Virus record (IMG/VR): IMGVR_UViG_3300012930_000020
Coordinates: 1 to 39,330 of that record
Length of the DNA: 39,330 nucleotides
Source of the DNA: a virus
Reading direction: 5' to 3' (one strand)
In this document: piece by piece, positions 12,499-19,775 of the stretch
Position numbering within the stretch: the first letter of the stretch is position 1
Layout: each line of letters begins with the position of its first letter
The notes under the pieces: model-generated
Told to the model about the DNA's origin: nothing
The model's database searches: none
What the model saw: the letters and a program-made list of their open reading frames with translations, nothing else
Program-made: the position numbers and the translations under genes

Positions 12499-13061
12499 GC
12501 GTCCTCGTCGACAGGGACGTCCTCAACGCGGTCGCCGGCGGCGCGATCGTCGTCGACCCGTTCGACCCGAAGTGCCTCGGGACCAACAGTTATGATGTCC
12601 ACTTGGCGCCGACGCTGTGCGTGTACGCCGACCGCGAGACTCCGCTCGACGTCAGGGTCCCTCGCGCCACTCGCGACCTCGTGATCCCGGACAGCGGCCT
12701 GGTCCTCGAGCCCGGCGAGCTCTACCTCGCGTCGACCGTCGAGTACACCGAGTCGCACGAGCACGTGCCGATGCTCAACGGTCGGTCGAGCCTCGGCCGA
12801 CTCGGGCTCAGCATCCACGTCACGGCCGGCACCGGGGACGTCGGGTTCTGCGGCCACTGGACGATGGAGCTGTTCGTGATCCGGAGGCTCCGCGTCTACC
12901 GCGGGATCCCGATCGGTCAGCTCTTGTGGATGACCGCGAGTGGTGCGCCGGACCAGCCCTACGGCGACAAGCGGTCCGCGAAGTACAACCACGCCGACTC
13001 GCTCCCGCAGGCGAGCCTGCTGCACGAGGAGCTCGGTCACGGATCGAAGCGAGGTGGGTGA
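12495..13061 (+). CDS. dcd: dCTP deaminase
   Basis: 188 residues, the usual size. The enzyme deaminates dCTP to dUTP, feeding dUMP to ThyX. Sequence marks: LGTNSYDVHLAP near 32-43, LEPGELYLASTVEY (about 76-89), the motif NGRSSLGRLGLSIHVTAGTG (about 97-116) with the S-x-L-x-R-x-G core, and DVGFCGHWTMEL with the catalytic-position Glu. GTG start overlapping the upstream stop (GTGA). A trailing HGSKRGG tail is extra. A bifunctional dCTP deaminase/dUTPase cannot be excluded by eye. Confidence 0.92.
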   Translation: MSVLVDRDVLNAVAGGAIVVDPFDPKCLGTNSYDVHLAPTLCVYADRETPLDVRVPRATRDLVIPDSGLVLEPGELYLASTVEYTESHEHVPMLNGRSSLGRLGLSIHVTAGTGDVGFCGHWTMELFVIRRLRVYRGIPIGQLLWMTASGAPDQPYGDKRSAKYNHADSLPQASLLHEELGHGSKRGG

Positions 13062-13062
13062 C

Positions 13063-13341
13063 GTGGGTAGGATCAAGGGACGCCGGCAGGTGACGCTGTA
13101 CATCGACCCGACCTTCTACGAGGAGGTCCGCTGCGCCGCGTACATCCTCGGGGAGGACATCTATGAGTTCGCCGGCGCGGCGATGCGGGTGGCGATCGAC
13201 GCCCGGCTGACCAGCGAGCAGCGCGCCGGGGTCAAGCAGATGGCGGAGCTGGCGCGCGCGGCCACCAAGAGCAGCGCCGCGTCCGGGAAGAAGGGGAGGG
13301 TCCCGACGATCCGGATCTCGAAGTCGACTACCTTGACGTAG
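13063..13341 (+). CDS. ribbon-helix-helix DNA-binding protein
   Basis: 92 residues. GRRQVTLYIDPTFYEEVRCA gives the N-terminal beta-strand and first helix, followed by YILGEDIYEFAGAAMRVAID as the second helix: the CopG/Arc-type fold. The C-terminal third is Ala/Ser/Lys-rich. The GTG at 13063 follows GAGGTG at a good distance; another in-frame GTG at 13054 would overlap dcd. It is a candidate repressor for the leaderless promoters or the palindromes, by inference. Confidence 0.65.
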   Translation: MGRIKGRRQVTLYIDPTFYEEVRCAAYILGEDIYEFAGAAMRVAIDARLTSEQRAGVKQMAELARAATKSSAASGKKGRVPTIRISKSTTLT

Positions 13342-13367
13342 GTCGATGTCGAGGAGGAGACTCACCC

Positions 13368-13526
13368 ATGGCGATCTCGGTGGCCGGCGCGAAGCCGAAG
13401 AAGAAGCGCAAGAAGAAGGGGCTGCTTCGGAGGATCGCGAAGAAGGTCCGAGGCGCTGTCGGGAGGGCCGGGAGAGGCCGGCGGGGCAAGGCGAGCAAGA
13501 AGGCCGGGACGAGCGGCGCCGGCTGA
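13368..13526 (+). CDS. 52-residue highly basic peptide
   Basis: An excellent Shine-Dalgarno (GGAGGAGA at 13353-13360) precedes ATG 13368. The product has 20 Lys/Arg and no acidic residue: MAISVAGAKPKKKRKKKG, then an amphipathic basic helix LLRRIAKKVRGAVGRAG and a Gly/Arg/Lys tail. Third positions are GC-rich in this frame. It could be a DNA-condensing protein or a membrane-active cationic peptide. PKKKRK resembles a eukaryotic nuclear localisation signal, most likely by composition. It sits between an RHH gene and a PP-loop gene. Confidence 0.65.
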   Translation: MAISVAGAKPKKKRKKKGLLRRIAKKVRGAVGRAGRGRRGKASKKAGTSGAG

Positions 13527-14269
13527 CGCCGCTCGCTGAGTCCTCTAAGCTGCTCCGCGAGGTCGGCGCGTACGCGCCGGGAGGGGTGGTGGTTGGGCTG
13601 AGCGGCGGCAAGGACTCGCTGGTCACCCTCGATCTCTGCGTCAGGGAGTTCGGTCCGGCGCGCGTCAGGGCGTTCCACATGTACATCGCCCGAGGGCTCG
13701 AGTGCGTGGAGCGGACGGTTCGCTGGGCGGAGCGCAGGTACGGGATCGATGTCGAGTTCGTCCCGCACTGGATGCTCGGTCAGGCATACAAGAACGCGAC
13801 CTACATGCCTCACCGGCGCCGAGCTGACGGCTGGCGCGACACGCGGATGACCGACATCGAGCAGGCGGTCCGCGGGAAGCTCGGCTCGGACTGGTTCGCG
13901 TACGGGCACCGCATGAACGACTCGATCGAGCGCGTCGGCATGCTGAGCCGGAACGGTGGACTCGACCAGGTCGGTCGCCGGGTGTACCCGCTGCGGTCGT
14001 GGAACGAGGCGTCGGTGGTGGCGTACATGCGGGCTCGGCGCATCCCGTCGCCTCCGCGGCTGACGATCCTCCGGCGGTCGATGTCCGGGGTGTCCTTCCA
14101 GGAGGACGTGCTCGTCGCGATCCGCGAGCGCTTCCCGGACGACTTCGCGCTGCTCGTGGAGAAGTTCCCGTTCCTGCCCGCGAAGCTGGCCAGGTACGAG
14201 CTGAAGAAGAACAGCTGGAAGCAGGAGACGTACGTCGACAAGTGGCGGACGTCGCTGAAGGGAAGATGA
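13523..14269 (+). CDS. PP-loop ATPase / PAPS reductase-like protein
   Basis: About 248 residues. VVVGLSGGKDSLVTLDLCVR is the PP-loop (SGGKDS, about 27-32), followed by RAFHMYIARGLE and, near the C-terminus, DWFAYGHRMNDSIER and YPLRSWNEASVVAYMRARRI, as in phosphoadenosine-phosphosulfate reductase-like proteins. These adenylate a substrate or move sulfur; DndC-type DNA phosphorothioation enzymes belong here. No C-terminal reductase Cys motif is obvious. The start is unclear: CTG at 13523 overlaps the previous stop, GTG at 13586 would cut the first helix, and the upstream ATG 13346 overlaps the basic-peptide gene in another frame with poor codon bias. Confidence 0.75.
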   Translation: MTPLAESSKLLREVGAYAPGGVVVGLSGGKDSLVTLDLCVREFGPARVRAFHMYIARGLECVERTVRWAERRYGIDVEFVPHWMLGQAYKNATYMPHRRRADGWRDTRMTDIEQAVRGKLGSDWFAYGHRMNDSIERVGMLSRNGGLDQVGRRVYPLRSWNEASVVAYMRARRIPSPPRLTILRRSMSGVSFQEDVLVAIRERFPDDFALLVEKFPFLPAKLARYELKKNSWKQETYVDKWRTSLKGR

Positions 14270-15249
14270 CAGTGAAGAAGAGCAACTCCGGCGACGTCAA
14301 GGGCGCCCTTCACCCGGCACAGAAGTTCGTGCCGACGCGTCTCCACCGCACGACGCTGAAGGAGGCGCCGTACAACCCTCGGCAGATCGACGACCACGCT
14401 CGCAAGAAGCTGATGAACAACATCAAGTCGGTCGGACTGCTGGACACGCTCGTGTTCAACAAGAGGACCGGTCACATCCTATCTGGACACCAGCGACTTG
14501 GCATCCTCGACAGCCTGAGCAAGACAGGGAGCGACTACTCTCTGGACGTGGCCGTCGTCGATCTCAACGAGAGAGATGAGAAGAACCAAAACCTGTTCTT
14601 CAACAACCCGAGCACGCAGGGGACCTACGATGACGACGCGCTCGCGAAGATGATCGCAGATGAGGTGGTCGACTACGACAAGGCTGGGTTCGACGACATG
14701 GACCTGCAGATGCGGTTCGAGGGGACCGAGTACGCGGTCACCATGTTCGACGACGACAAGGCACCGAAGTCTGTGCAAGACGACCTGGAGCAGCTGGAGG
14801 AGATCCAGCGGATGAAGCGCGAGCGGAAGGCGCACCGCGAGCGTGACCAAGAGGAGAACGACCCTGAGTTCTACGCGGTCGTCGTCTTCCCAGACCGCGA
14901 CGCGCAGGGGCGCTTCATGGAGCGCGTCGGCATGAACAAGAACGACCGCTATGTGGACGGAGTCCGCCTCCACACGTCTCTGGAGGCGACCAAGGCGAGG
15001 TCGAAGACGTACGACGGAGAGGTGTTCGAGGAGATGAAGTTCTGGCTCGCCCGCGACCAGAAGACGGTGGTCGACGACGAGCTGACCAGGATCGCGTCGC
15101 TCCTGCGTGGCAAGAACATCCGGTCGCGCGCGCTGGAGGCGATGGCTGTGATATCGTCTCAGACGCCGATCGACAACATCACTGGTGAGGAGCCGGATAG
15201 CACTCCAACATTCAAGCCGCGCAATAAGAGGAAGGTGAGAGATGCCTGA
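14266..15249 (+). CDS. ParB-like nuclease-domain protein
   Basis: 327 residues, ATG overlapping the PP-loop gene stop. Residues about 28-85 hold the ParB/Spo0J N-terminal fold: LKEAPYNPRQIDDHARKKLM, SVGLLDTLVFNKRTGHILSGHQRLGIL, with the GHQR box. Next comes FFNNPSTQGTYDDDALAKMI (the 'N.N...G' segment common in phage ParB-like proteins), then a long charged coiled coil and a C-terminal domain. Such proteins bind nucleotide and often nick DNA. The 4-nt overlap with the PP-loop gene suggests joint work on DNA, for example modification or nicking. Confidence 0.8.
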   Translation: MTVKKSNSGDVKGALHPAQKFVPTRLHRTTLKEAPYNPRQIDDHARKKLMNNIKSVGLLDTLVFNKRTGHILSGHQRLGILDSLSKTGSDYSLDVAVVDLNERDEKNQNLFFNNPSTQGTYDDDALAKMIADEVVDYDKAGFDDMDLQMRFEGTEYAVTMFDDDKAPKSVQDDLEQLEEIQRMKRERKAHRERDQEENDPEFYAVVVFPDRDAQGRFMERVGMNKNDRYVDGVRLHTSLEATKARSKTYDGEVFEEMKFWLARDQKTVVDDELTRIASLLRGKNIRSRALEAMAVISSQTPIDNITGEEPDSTPTFKPRNKRKVRDA

Positions 15250-15565
15250 AGACGTAGAGGACTACGTGGCGAAGGAGTTCCATGGCTTGGTGTCAGACCT
15301 CCAGCGCAACGACGTCGTGAGGTTCGAGGAGGAGAGGAAGAAGCAGGCCGAGCTGCGCGCCGCGCTCCGCCGGACCTCCGGGCAGGGTATGAGCGCCGGG
15401 GACCTGCTCAGGAGGCTCGACGGCGACCCCGCCGACGCAGACCGCAAGGTTCAGGCGGAGCTCGACCGCGTCGACAAGGACGCGAAGGCCGCGGTGGACA
15501 AGAGCCAGAGCAAGGCGGCGCCCCTCCCTGAAGGACACTTCCCGCCGCCGCCGGAGTGCGAGTAG
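15242..15565 (+). CDS. charged helical hypothetical protein
   Basis: 107 residues, starting inside the last eight bases of the ParB-like gene. Helical and highly charged (VVRFEEERKKQAELRAALRR), then GMSAGDLLRRLDGDPADADR and a Pro-rich tail. A small DNA-packaging or scaffold role is conceivable from location, but nothing in the sequence proves it. Confidence 0.65.
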   Translation: MPEDVEDYVAKEFHGLVSDLQRNDVVRFEEERKKQAELRAALRRTSGQGMSAGDLLRRLDGDPADADRKVQAELDRVDKDAKAAVDKSQSKAAPLPEGHFPPPPECE

Positions 15566-15574
15566 TATCGTTGG
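15563..15574 (+). promoter_or_regulatory. -10 element of a leaderless promoter
   Basis: TAGTAT (15563-15568) lies exactly 6 nt before ATG 15575. No good -35 is visible 17-18 nt upstream. The TAG is also the stop of the upstream gene. Confidence 0.35.
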
Positions 15575-15736
15575 ATGCCGAACAAGCCGCAGCGTTACTC
15601 GTGCAGAGGTTGCGGTGAGAGCTGGGTCTCCACCAGCTCGCGGTGTCCGAACGGCTGCTCTGCGCTCGCCAAGTCCGACGGTGAGTTCACGAGGAAGACG
15701 TTCCAGGGAGACGACGACCTGAAGAAGGGTGGCTGA
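15575..15736 (+). CDS. 53-residue zinc-ribbon protein
   Basis: CRGCGESWVSTSSRCPNGC gives a CxxC...CxxxC zinc ribbon at residues 10-28, followed by a charged tail (DGEFTRKTFQGDDDLKKGG). The start is the ATG 6 nt after TAGTAT. Codon bias fits the genome. It may bind nucleic acid or help a larger complex; function unknown. Confidence 0.65.
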   Translation: MPNKPQRYSCRGCGESWVSTSSRCPNGCSALAKSDGEFTRKTFQGDDDLKKGG

Positions 15737-15741
15737 GGAAC

Positions 15742-16173
15742 GTGCGCACGTTTCTCAGCGTCCGCGCGCTCTGCACGTTCGACGCCGACCAGCTGCAGGA
15801 GGTGTTCGACCAGCGGGTCACGATCGACGACACCGACCCGACCACCGCGTCGCAGGTGCAGGCCGGCCTCGTGACGCTCGCGGCGAGCACGACGAGCCAG
15901 CAGTTCAGCTTCGGGAGCGTGGTGTCGGCTGATACGCTGCTGGTGGTCGCCTTCCAGGAGGTGCAGGTGCAGCTCGGCAGCAACACCGCCCCGCTGGTCA
16001 GCGTCCGCCCGGTCCCGGCGAGCTCGGCCGCGGCCGTGGACTCGGTCTACCAGCGTCAGTCGCAGAGCGGGGTCCTGCTCCTGCGAGGCAAGGTCGGCAG
16101 CCTGTACCTGAGCAACCCGAGCAGCGCGGTCGCTGCCCAGGTGTTCGTCGCCGTCGTGGGCAACGCGCTCTAG
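15742..16173 (+). CDS. probable virion beta-structure protein
   Basis: 143 residues, GTG start 5 nt after GAGGA. Strand-rich, with Thr/Ser/Val repeats (TLLVVAFQEVQVQLGSN; SGVLLLRGKVGSLYLSNPSS), ending in AAQVFVAVVGNAL. The final pattern resembles small decoration-type proteins farther downstream (25582 and 27813 genes). It is the first gene of the morphogenesis region. No specific family recognised. Confidence 0.55.
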   Translation: MRTFLSVRALCTFDADQLQEVFDQRVTIDDTDPTTASQVQAGLVTLAASTTSQQFSFGSVVSADTLLVVAFQEVQVQLGSNTAPLVSVRPVPASSAAAVDSVYQRQSQSGVLLLRGKVGSLYLSNPSSAVAAQVFVAVVGNAL

Positions 16174-16174
16174 C

Positions 16175-16210
16175 TGGACCAACACGTGTCTCAGCTGGTA
16201 GGCTGATTGC
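16175..16210 (+). promoter_or_regulatory. leaderless promoter at the head of the late region
   Basis: TGGACC (16175-16180), 18 nt, TAGGCT (16199-16204), then 6 nt to the ATG at 16211. It is a candidate promoter for the portal and head operon. Confidence 0.45.
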
Positions 16211-17983
16211 ATGGCAGCTGGAACTGTGATCAGCGGCGGGTTTCCTGGTCGCGTCGCCCAGGAGGTCCAGCCAAACCAGAAGTGCTCCGGGTGCATGCAC
16301 TATGATGGCCAGGCCGGGAGGACCGGGGTGTGCACGATCGGCGACTCCCCGTGGAAGTGCGGTGACGGGGACGCTCAGGACATCGGGTACGCCCCGATCG
16401 CGCGCGGGGCCGGGAGCTACCTGCCGGACATGAGCAACCACGGCGCGCACGCGCCGGAGGTCGGCGCGCAGGGGACGTCGGAGTTGTACGGGGCCGGCTC
16501 GACGCGCCCGGTGACGTTCCACCAGGTGTCGCTCGGCGAGGAGCACGTCCACCTCGTCAAGTCGATCGTGGGCCGCCACACCGAGCTGCAGAAGTCGCAG
16601 TGCCTGCTGTGCTCGATGCGCGGCGCGCGAGGCGGCGCGGTTCGGCCCGACATCGGGTTCCAGTCCTGCACCTGCGCGCCGATCCAGGCCACCGACGTCG
16701 CCAAGACCCTGGTGTCTCGGATGAGCAACGCGCAGCGCGTCGGCGTCAGCTTCGACGACCTCGCGCAGTGGGTCCGCGACGTGGCCAAGGCGGGGTTCAA
16801 GCTCCCGGTGCCGAGGAAGGCACGCAGTCTCGGCGCGCGCGTCGTCGACCCCGAGCGACGCGCCGAGGACCGCGCGCTGAACCGGCCGAAGAAGCCGGCC
16901 CTCTCCGACCAGGTTCAGGCCGAGGCCAAGACGCGCAAGAGCGACCCCATCCAGATCCAGCTCGACCGCGCCGGGGGCCACCTGACGCCGACGATCGAGA
17001 AGGCGTCGTTCTACCACATGGCCGGGAGGTACGACGTGACGCCGGCGGGCGGCGGGAAGCACCACGTCGACTTCCACCCGAGGGAGGGCGGCCCGTCGAG
17101 TCGCCTGAACGGGCCCTTCGGGTCACCCAAGGCGGCCCGCCACGCGCTGATGGTCCACGCGCGCAGGGTCACGGAGGGAGGGTCCTCGTCGAAGACCGGA
17201 GAGTCCCCCACCGCGCCAACGCGGAAGATCCGGGCGGTCGGCTCCGGGCCCCCGGTCGAGAAGTCCACCGGCGCCGAGGACCACCTCAGCAAGAGCTACA
17301 TGGACGAGTGGGTCGCGCAGTTCCGCGGGACCCCGCTGTTCAAGGAGGCCCACAAGCTCTGCGAACAGGAGCTCGAGCTGCAGGAGGCGCAACTCAAGGA
17401 CCGCGTCGCCCGCCTCAAGCACGACAAGGAGCGCGCCGCCGCGGTCGCCAAGATCCGCCCGCAGCAGGCGGACAGGTCGTGGGAGGAGGAGTCGGTCAGG
17501 CGCGAGCGCGTCCAGATCGCGAAGCAGCGGCTGGTCCTGAAGCTCGCCGACCTCCGGCTGGGAGGGGTGGAGAAGGGTGACTCAGTCTCCAAGGCGATCG
17601 ACAACACCAAGCACTCCCACGTCGTGACCGGGAAGCTCGCTCCTCATGGTGCCGGGTACTCCGGCCGGAAGGCGGCCCACGCCGCGGTCGACCGCCTCGA
17701 CAGCAAGTATGGGTCTTCTGCACACACTGTGGCGAGGAACCCCAACTACAAGCCGAAGACGCTGAAGTGGGACAAGACGTCGGCCTACGGCCCTGGAGGG
17801 CACACAGCTGAGGCGGGGCACGGGGCATATGTCCACTCACCGGAGCCGCACGGGCAGCACACCGTGACGTACTACCCTCATGGTCAAGGCAAGGATGGTG
17901 CCCTGCATGGTGGGACGCACTCGTCGCCGGCCGCCGCCCACGCTGCAGCCGAGATGCACCACCAGAAGATGATCGGGGGATGA
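16211..17983 (+). CDS. large multidomain head-associated protein with Cys clusters
   Basis: 590 residues, not assignable to one family. N-terminal zinc-type cluster C25-x2-C28...C41...C50; a second cluster (CLLC...CTC) near 134-158; Pro/Lys-rich linkers; a helical coiled coil at about 385-450 (LCEQELELQEAQLKDRVARL); and three short His/Gly/Ala-rich modules near 275-320, 463-510 and 540-590 of the form 'V.G....Y...KAA..A...L'. It directly precedes portal, where terminase would be expected, yet it has no Walker motifs. It resembles 'polyvalent' proteins packaged with phage DNA; that role is inferred. Confidence 0.6.
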   Translation: MAAGTVISGGFPGRVAQEVQPNQKCSGCMHYDGQAGRTGVCTIGDSPWKCGDGDAQDIGYAPIARGAGSYLPDMSNHGAHAPEVGAQGTSELYGAGSTRPVTFHQVSLGEEHVHLVKSIVGRHTELQKSQCLLCSMRGARGGAVRPDIGFQSCTCAPIQATDVAKTLVSRMSNAQRVGVSFDDLAQWVRDVAKAGFKLPVPRKARSLGARVVDPERRAEDRALNRPKKPALSDQVQAEAKTRKSDPIQIQLDRAGGHLTPTIEKASFYHMAGRYDVTPAGGGKHHVDFHPREGGPSSRLNGPFGSPKAARHALMVHARRVTEGGSSSKTGESPTAPTRKIRAVGSGPPVEKSTGAEDHLSKSYMDEWVAQFRGTPLFKEAHKLCEQELELQEAQLKDRVARLKHDKERAAAVAKIRPQQADRSWEEESVRRERVQIAKQRLVLKLADLRLGGVEKGDSVSKAIDNTKHSHVVTGKLAPHGAGYSGRKAAHAAVDRLDSKYGSSAHTVARNPNYKPKTLKWDKTSAYGPGGHTAEAGHGAYVHSPEPHGQHTVTYYPHGQGKDGALHGGTHSSPAAAHAAAEMHHQKMIGG

Positions 17984-17987
17984 CCCG

Positions 17988-19766
17988 GTGGTCGACGCGC
18001 AGGGCATCGCGGCGCAGCAAGACAGGTTGCCACCCGACATCCAGAAGGCGGTGGCGGAGGCGTTCGGCGAGCTGGTCGAGAAGGCGTGGTCGAACGAGAG
18101 CCAGGCTACCAAGGCGGCCGGCCCGGCTCCCTCAACGAACGACAACCAACCCAAGTCGTGGTTCGCCGACCCATTCGCGCTGCTCGACTCGGTCGGCATG
18201 GGCTACCGCAACGCGCCGACGTACCTGACCTACGACACCCTCCGCCAGGTGTCCGAGCGCGACACCTTCGTCGCCCCGATCATCCTCACCCGCCAGGACC
18301 AGGTCGCGGCGTTCGCCCGCCCGCAGGTCAACAAGTACAGCGTCGGGTACCTGATCCAGCCCAACCAGGGCGACCCGAAGCGGCTGCTGACCCGGGGCGA
18401 GCAGGACAAGGTCGAGCACCTGACCAACTTCATGCTCCACACGGGGCGCGAGTACAACCTCGGGAGGGACGGGTTCGACCCGTTCCTCAGGAAGTTCACC
18501 CGTGACTCGCTGACCTACGACCAGGCCACGTTCGAGAAGGTCAGGACGCGCTCAGGTCAGCCGTTCTCGTTCCACGCGACCCCGAGCGACACGATGCGAA
18601 CGGCGACCCCGAAGGTCCTCAAGGGGACGCCTCCGCGGCTCGCAGACCTGAAGAAGGACATCAAGTACGTCCAGCTGATCAACTCGTCGATCACCGCGCA
18701 GTTCACGATCGACGAGCTCGCGTTCTGCGTCCGCAACCCACGTACACACGTGAAGACATACGGCTACGGGCTGCCGGAGATCGAGACGCTCATCACGACG
18801 ATCACCTCGCACCTGTGGGCTGAGGAGTGGAACCGCCGCGCGTTCTCACAAGGAAGTACAGTAAAAGGTCTCCTAAACGTCAAGGGGAACGTCCCCCCGG
18901 TGCAGTTCGAGGCGTTCAAGAGGATGTGGCACTCGCAGGTCTCCGGCGTGCAGAACGCGTGGAAGACGCCGATGCTCAACTCGGAGGACGTGCAGTGGAT
19001 ACCGATGCAGCTGAGTAACACCGAGATGGGTTACCAGATGTGGGTTGAGTATCTTTGTAAGATCACTTGTGCATTGTTCAGGATCGACCCGGCCGAGATC
19101 AACTTCGACCTGCGCGGCGGCGTCGGGCAGCAGCCGGTGTTCATGTCCACGAACGAGGCGCAGCAGAAGGCGAGCAAGGACCGCGGTCTCCAGCCGCTGC
19201 TGCGGTTCGTGGAGGACGCGCTGAACCGCCACGTCGTCTGGCAGGTCGACCCGAGGTTCAAGATCACGTTCGTCGGGATGGACGCGAAGACCGAGGAGCA
19301 GGCGATCCAGCTCCGCATGCAGCAGGTCCAGAACACGCACAAGCTCAACGAGGTCAGGGCGATGGACGGGCTGCCTCCGGTCGAGGACGGGGACGTCGTG
19401 CTCAACCCGGTGTACATCGGGTACCTGACCCAGCGGCAGCAGATGGCGGCGGCCGCCCAGCAGCAGGCGCAGCCCGGCGCCTCCGGGCCCTCCGGGTCAG
19501 CGGGCGAGGGTCCTCCGCCGAGGTTCACCCGCCCACCCGGTGAGGAGGAGAGCCACGGTGCGGACCAGCTCCGGCAGTTCGCGGAGCGCGCACCGGCCGG
19601 TTCCGGTCCGGGCGCCACTTCGTCTGAGCCCGACGGGTCGAGCGGGCCGTCGCCGCAGGTCATGTCGCGCCTGCACATCGACGACTGGGACTCCGTCGTC
19701 AGCCACTCGATCAAGAGCGACGACCTCGCGAAGGCCGAGGTATACGACGTCATCGACCTCGACTAA
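17988..19766 (+). CDS. portal protein
   Basis: 592 residues. The portal is the dodecameric ring at the head vertex through which DNA is packed. Recognisable blocks: DTLRQVSERDTFVAPIILTR, TYGYGLPEIETLITTITSHL, NRRAFSQGSTVKGLLNVKG, then WIPMQLSNTEMGYQMWVEYL and FRIDPAEINF near 350-375, as in HK97/SPP1-type portals of large myoviruses. The C-terminal 100 residues are a disordered Gln/Pro/Ser-rich tail with a terminal acidic helix. GTG start 4 nt after the upstream stop. Codons at about 18848-18880 and 19018-19080 are unusually AT-rich. Confidence 0.92.
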   Translation: MVDAQGIAAQQDRLPPDIQKAVAEAFGELVEKAWSNESQATKAAGPAPSTNDNQPKSWFADPFALLDSVGMGYRNAPTYLTYDTLRQVSERDTFVAPIILTRQDQVAAFARPQVNKYSVGYLIQPNQGDPKRLLTRGEQDKVEHLTNFMLHTGREYNLGRDGFDPFLRKFTRDSLTYDQATFEKVRTRSGQPFSFHATPSDTMRTATPKVLKGTPPRLADLKKDIKYVQLINSSITAQFTIDELAFCVRNPRTHVKTYGYGLPEIETLITTITSHLWAEEWNRRAFSQGSTVKGLLNVKGNVPPVQFEAFKRMWHSQVSGVQNAWKTPMLNSEDVQWIPMQLSNTEMGYQMWVEYLCKITCALFRIDPAEINFDLRGGVGQQPVFMSTNEAQQKASKDRGLQPLLRFVEDALNRHVVWQVDPRFKITFVGMDAKTEEQAIQLRMQQVQNTHKLNEVRAMDGLPPVEDGDVVLNPVYIGYLTQRQQMAAAAQQQAQPGASGPSGSAGEGPPPRFTRPPGEEESHGADQLRQFAERAPAGSGPGATSSEPDGSSGPSPQVMSRLHIDDWDSVVSHSIKSDDLAKAEVYDVIDLD

Positions 19767-19775
19767 GATTCGGGC
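19764..19775 (+). promoter_or_regulatory. -10 element before a GTG start
   Basis: TAAGAT (19764-19769) contains the portal stop codon and lies 6 nt before the GTG at 19776. No -35 is visible. It may allow independent leaderless expression of the next gene. Confidence 0.3.

Noticed and set aside
13346-13522. N-terminal extension of the PP-loop gene from ATG 13346
   Set aside because: The extension is Glu/Gln/Arg-rich with poor codon bias and overlaps the well-biased basic-peptide frame. Kept only as a finding, not as the annotated start.
16211-17983. Terminase large subunit before portal
   Set aside because: The 590-residue product lacks Walker A/B and nuclease motifs; no other frame in the window shows them either.
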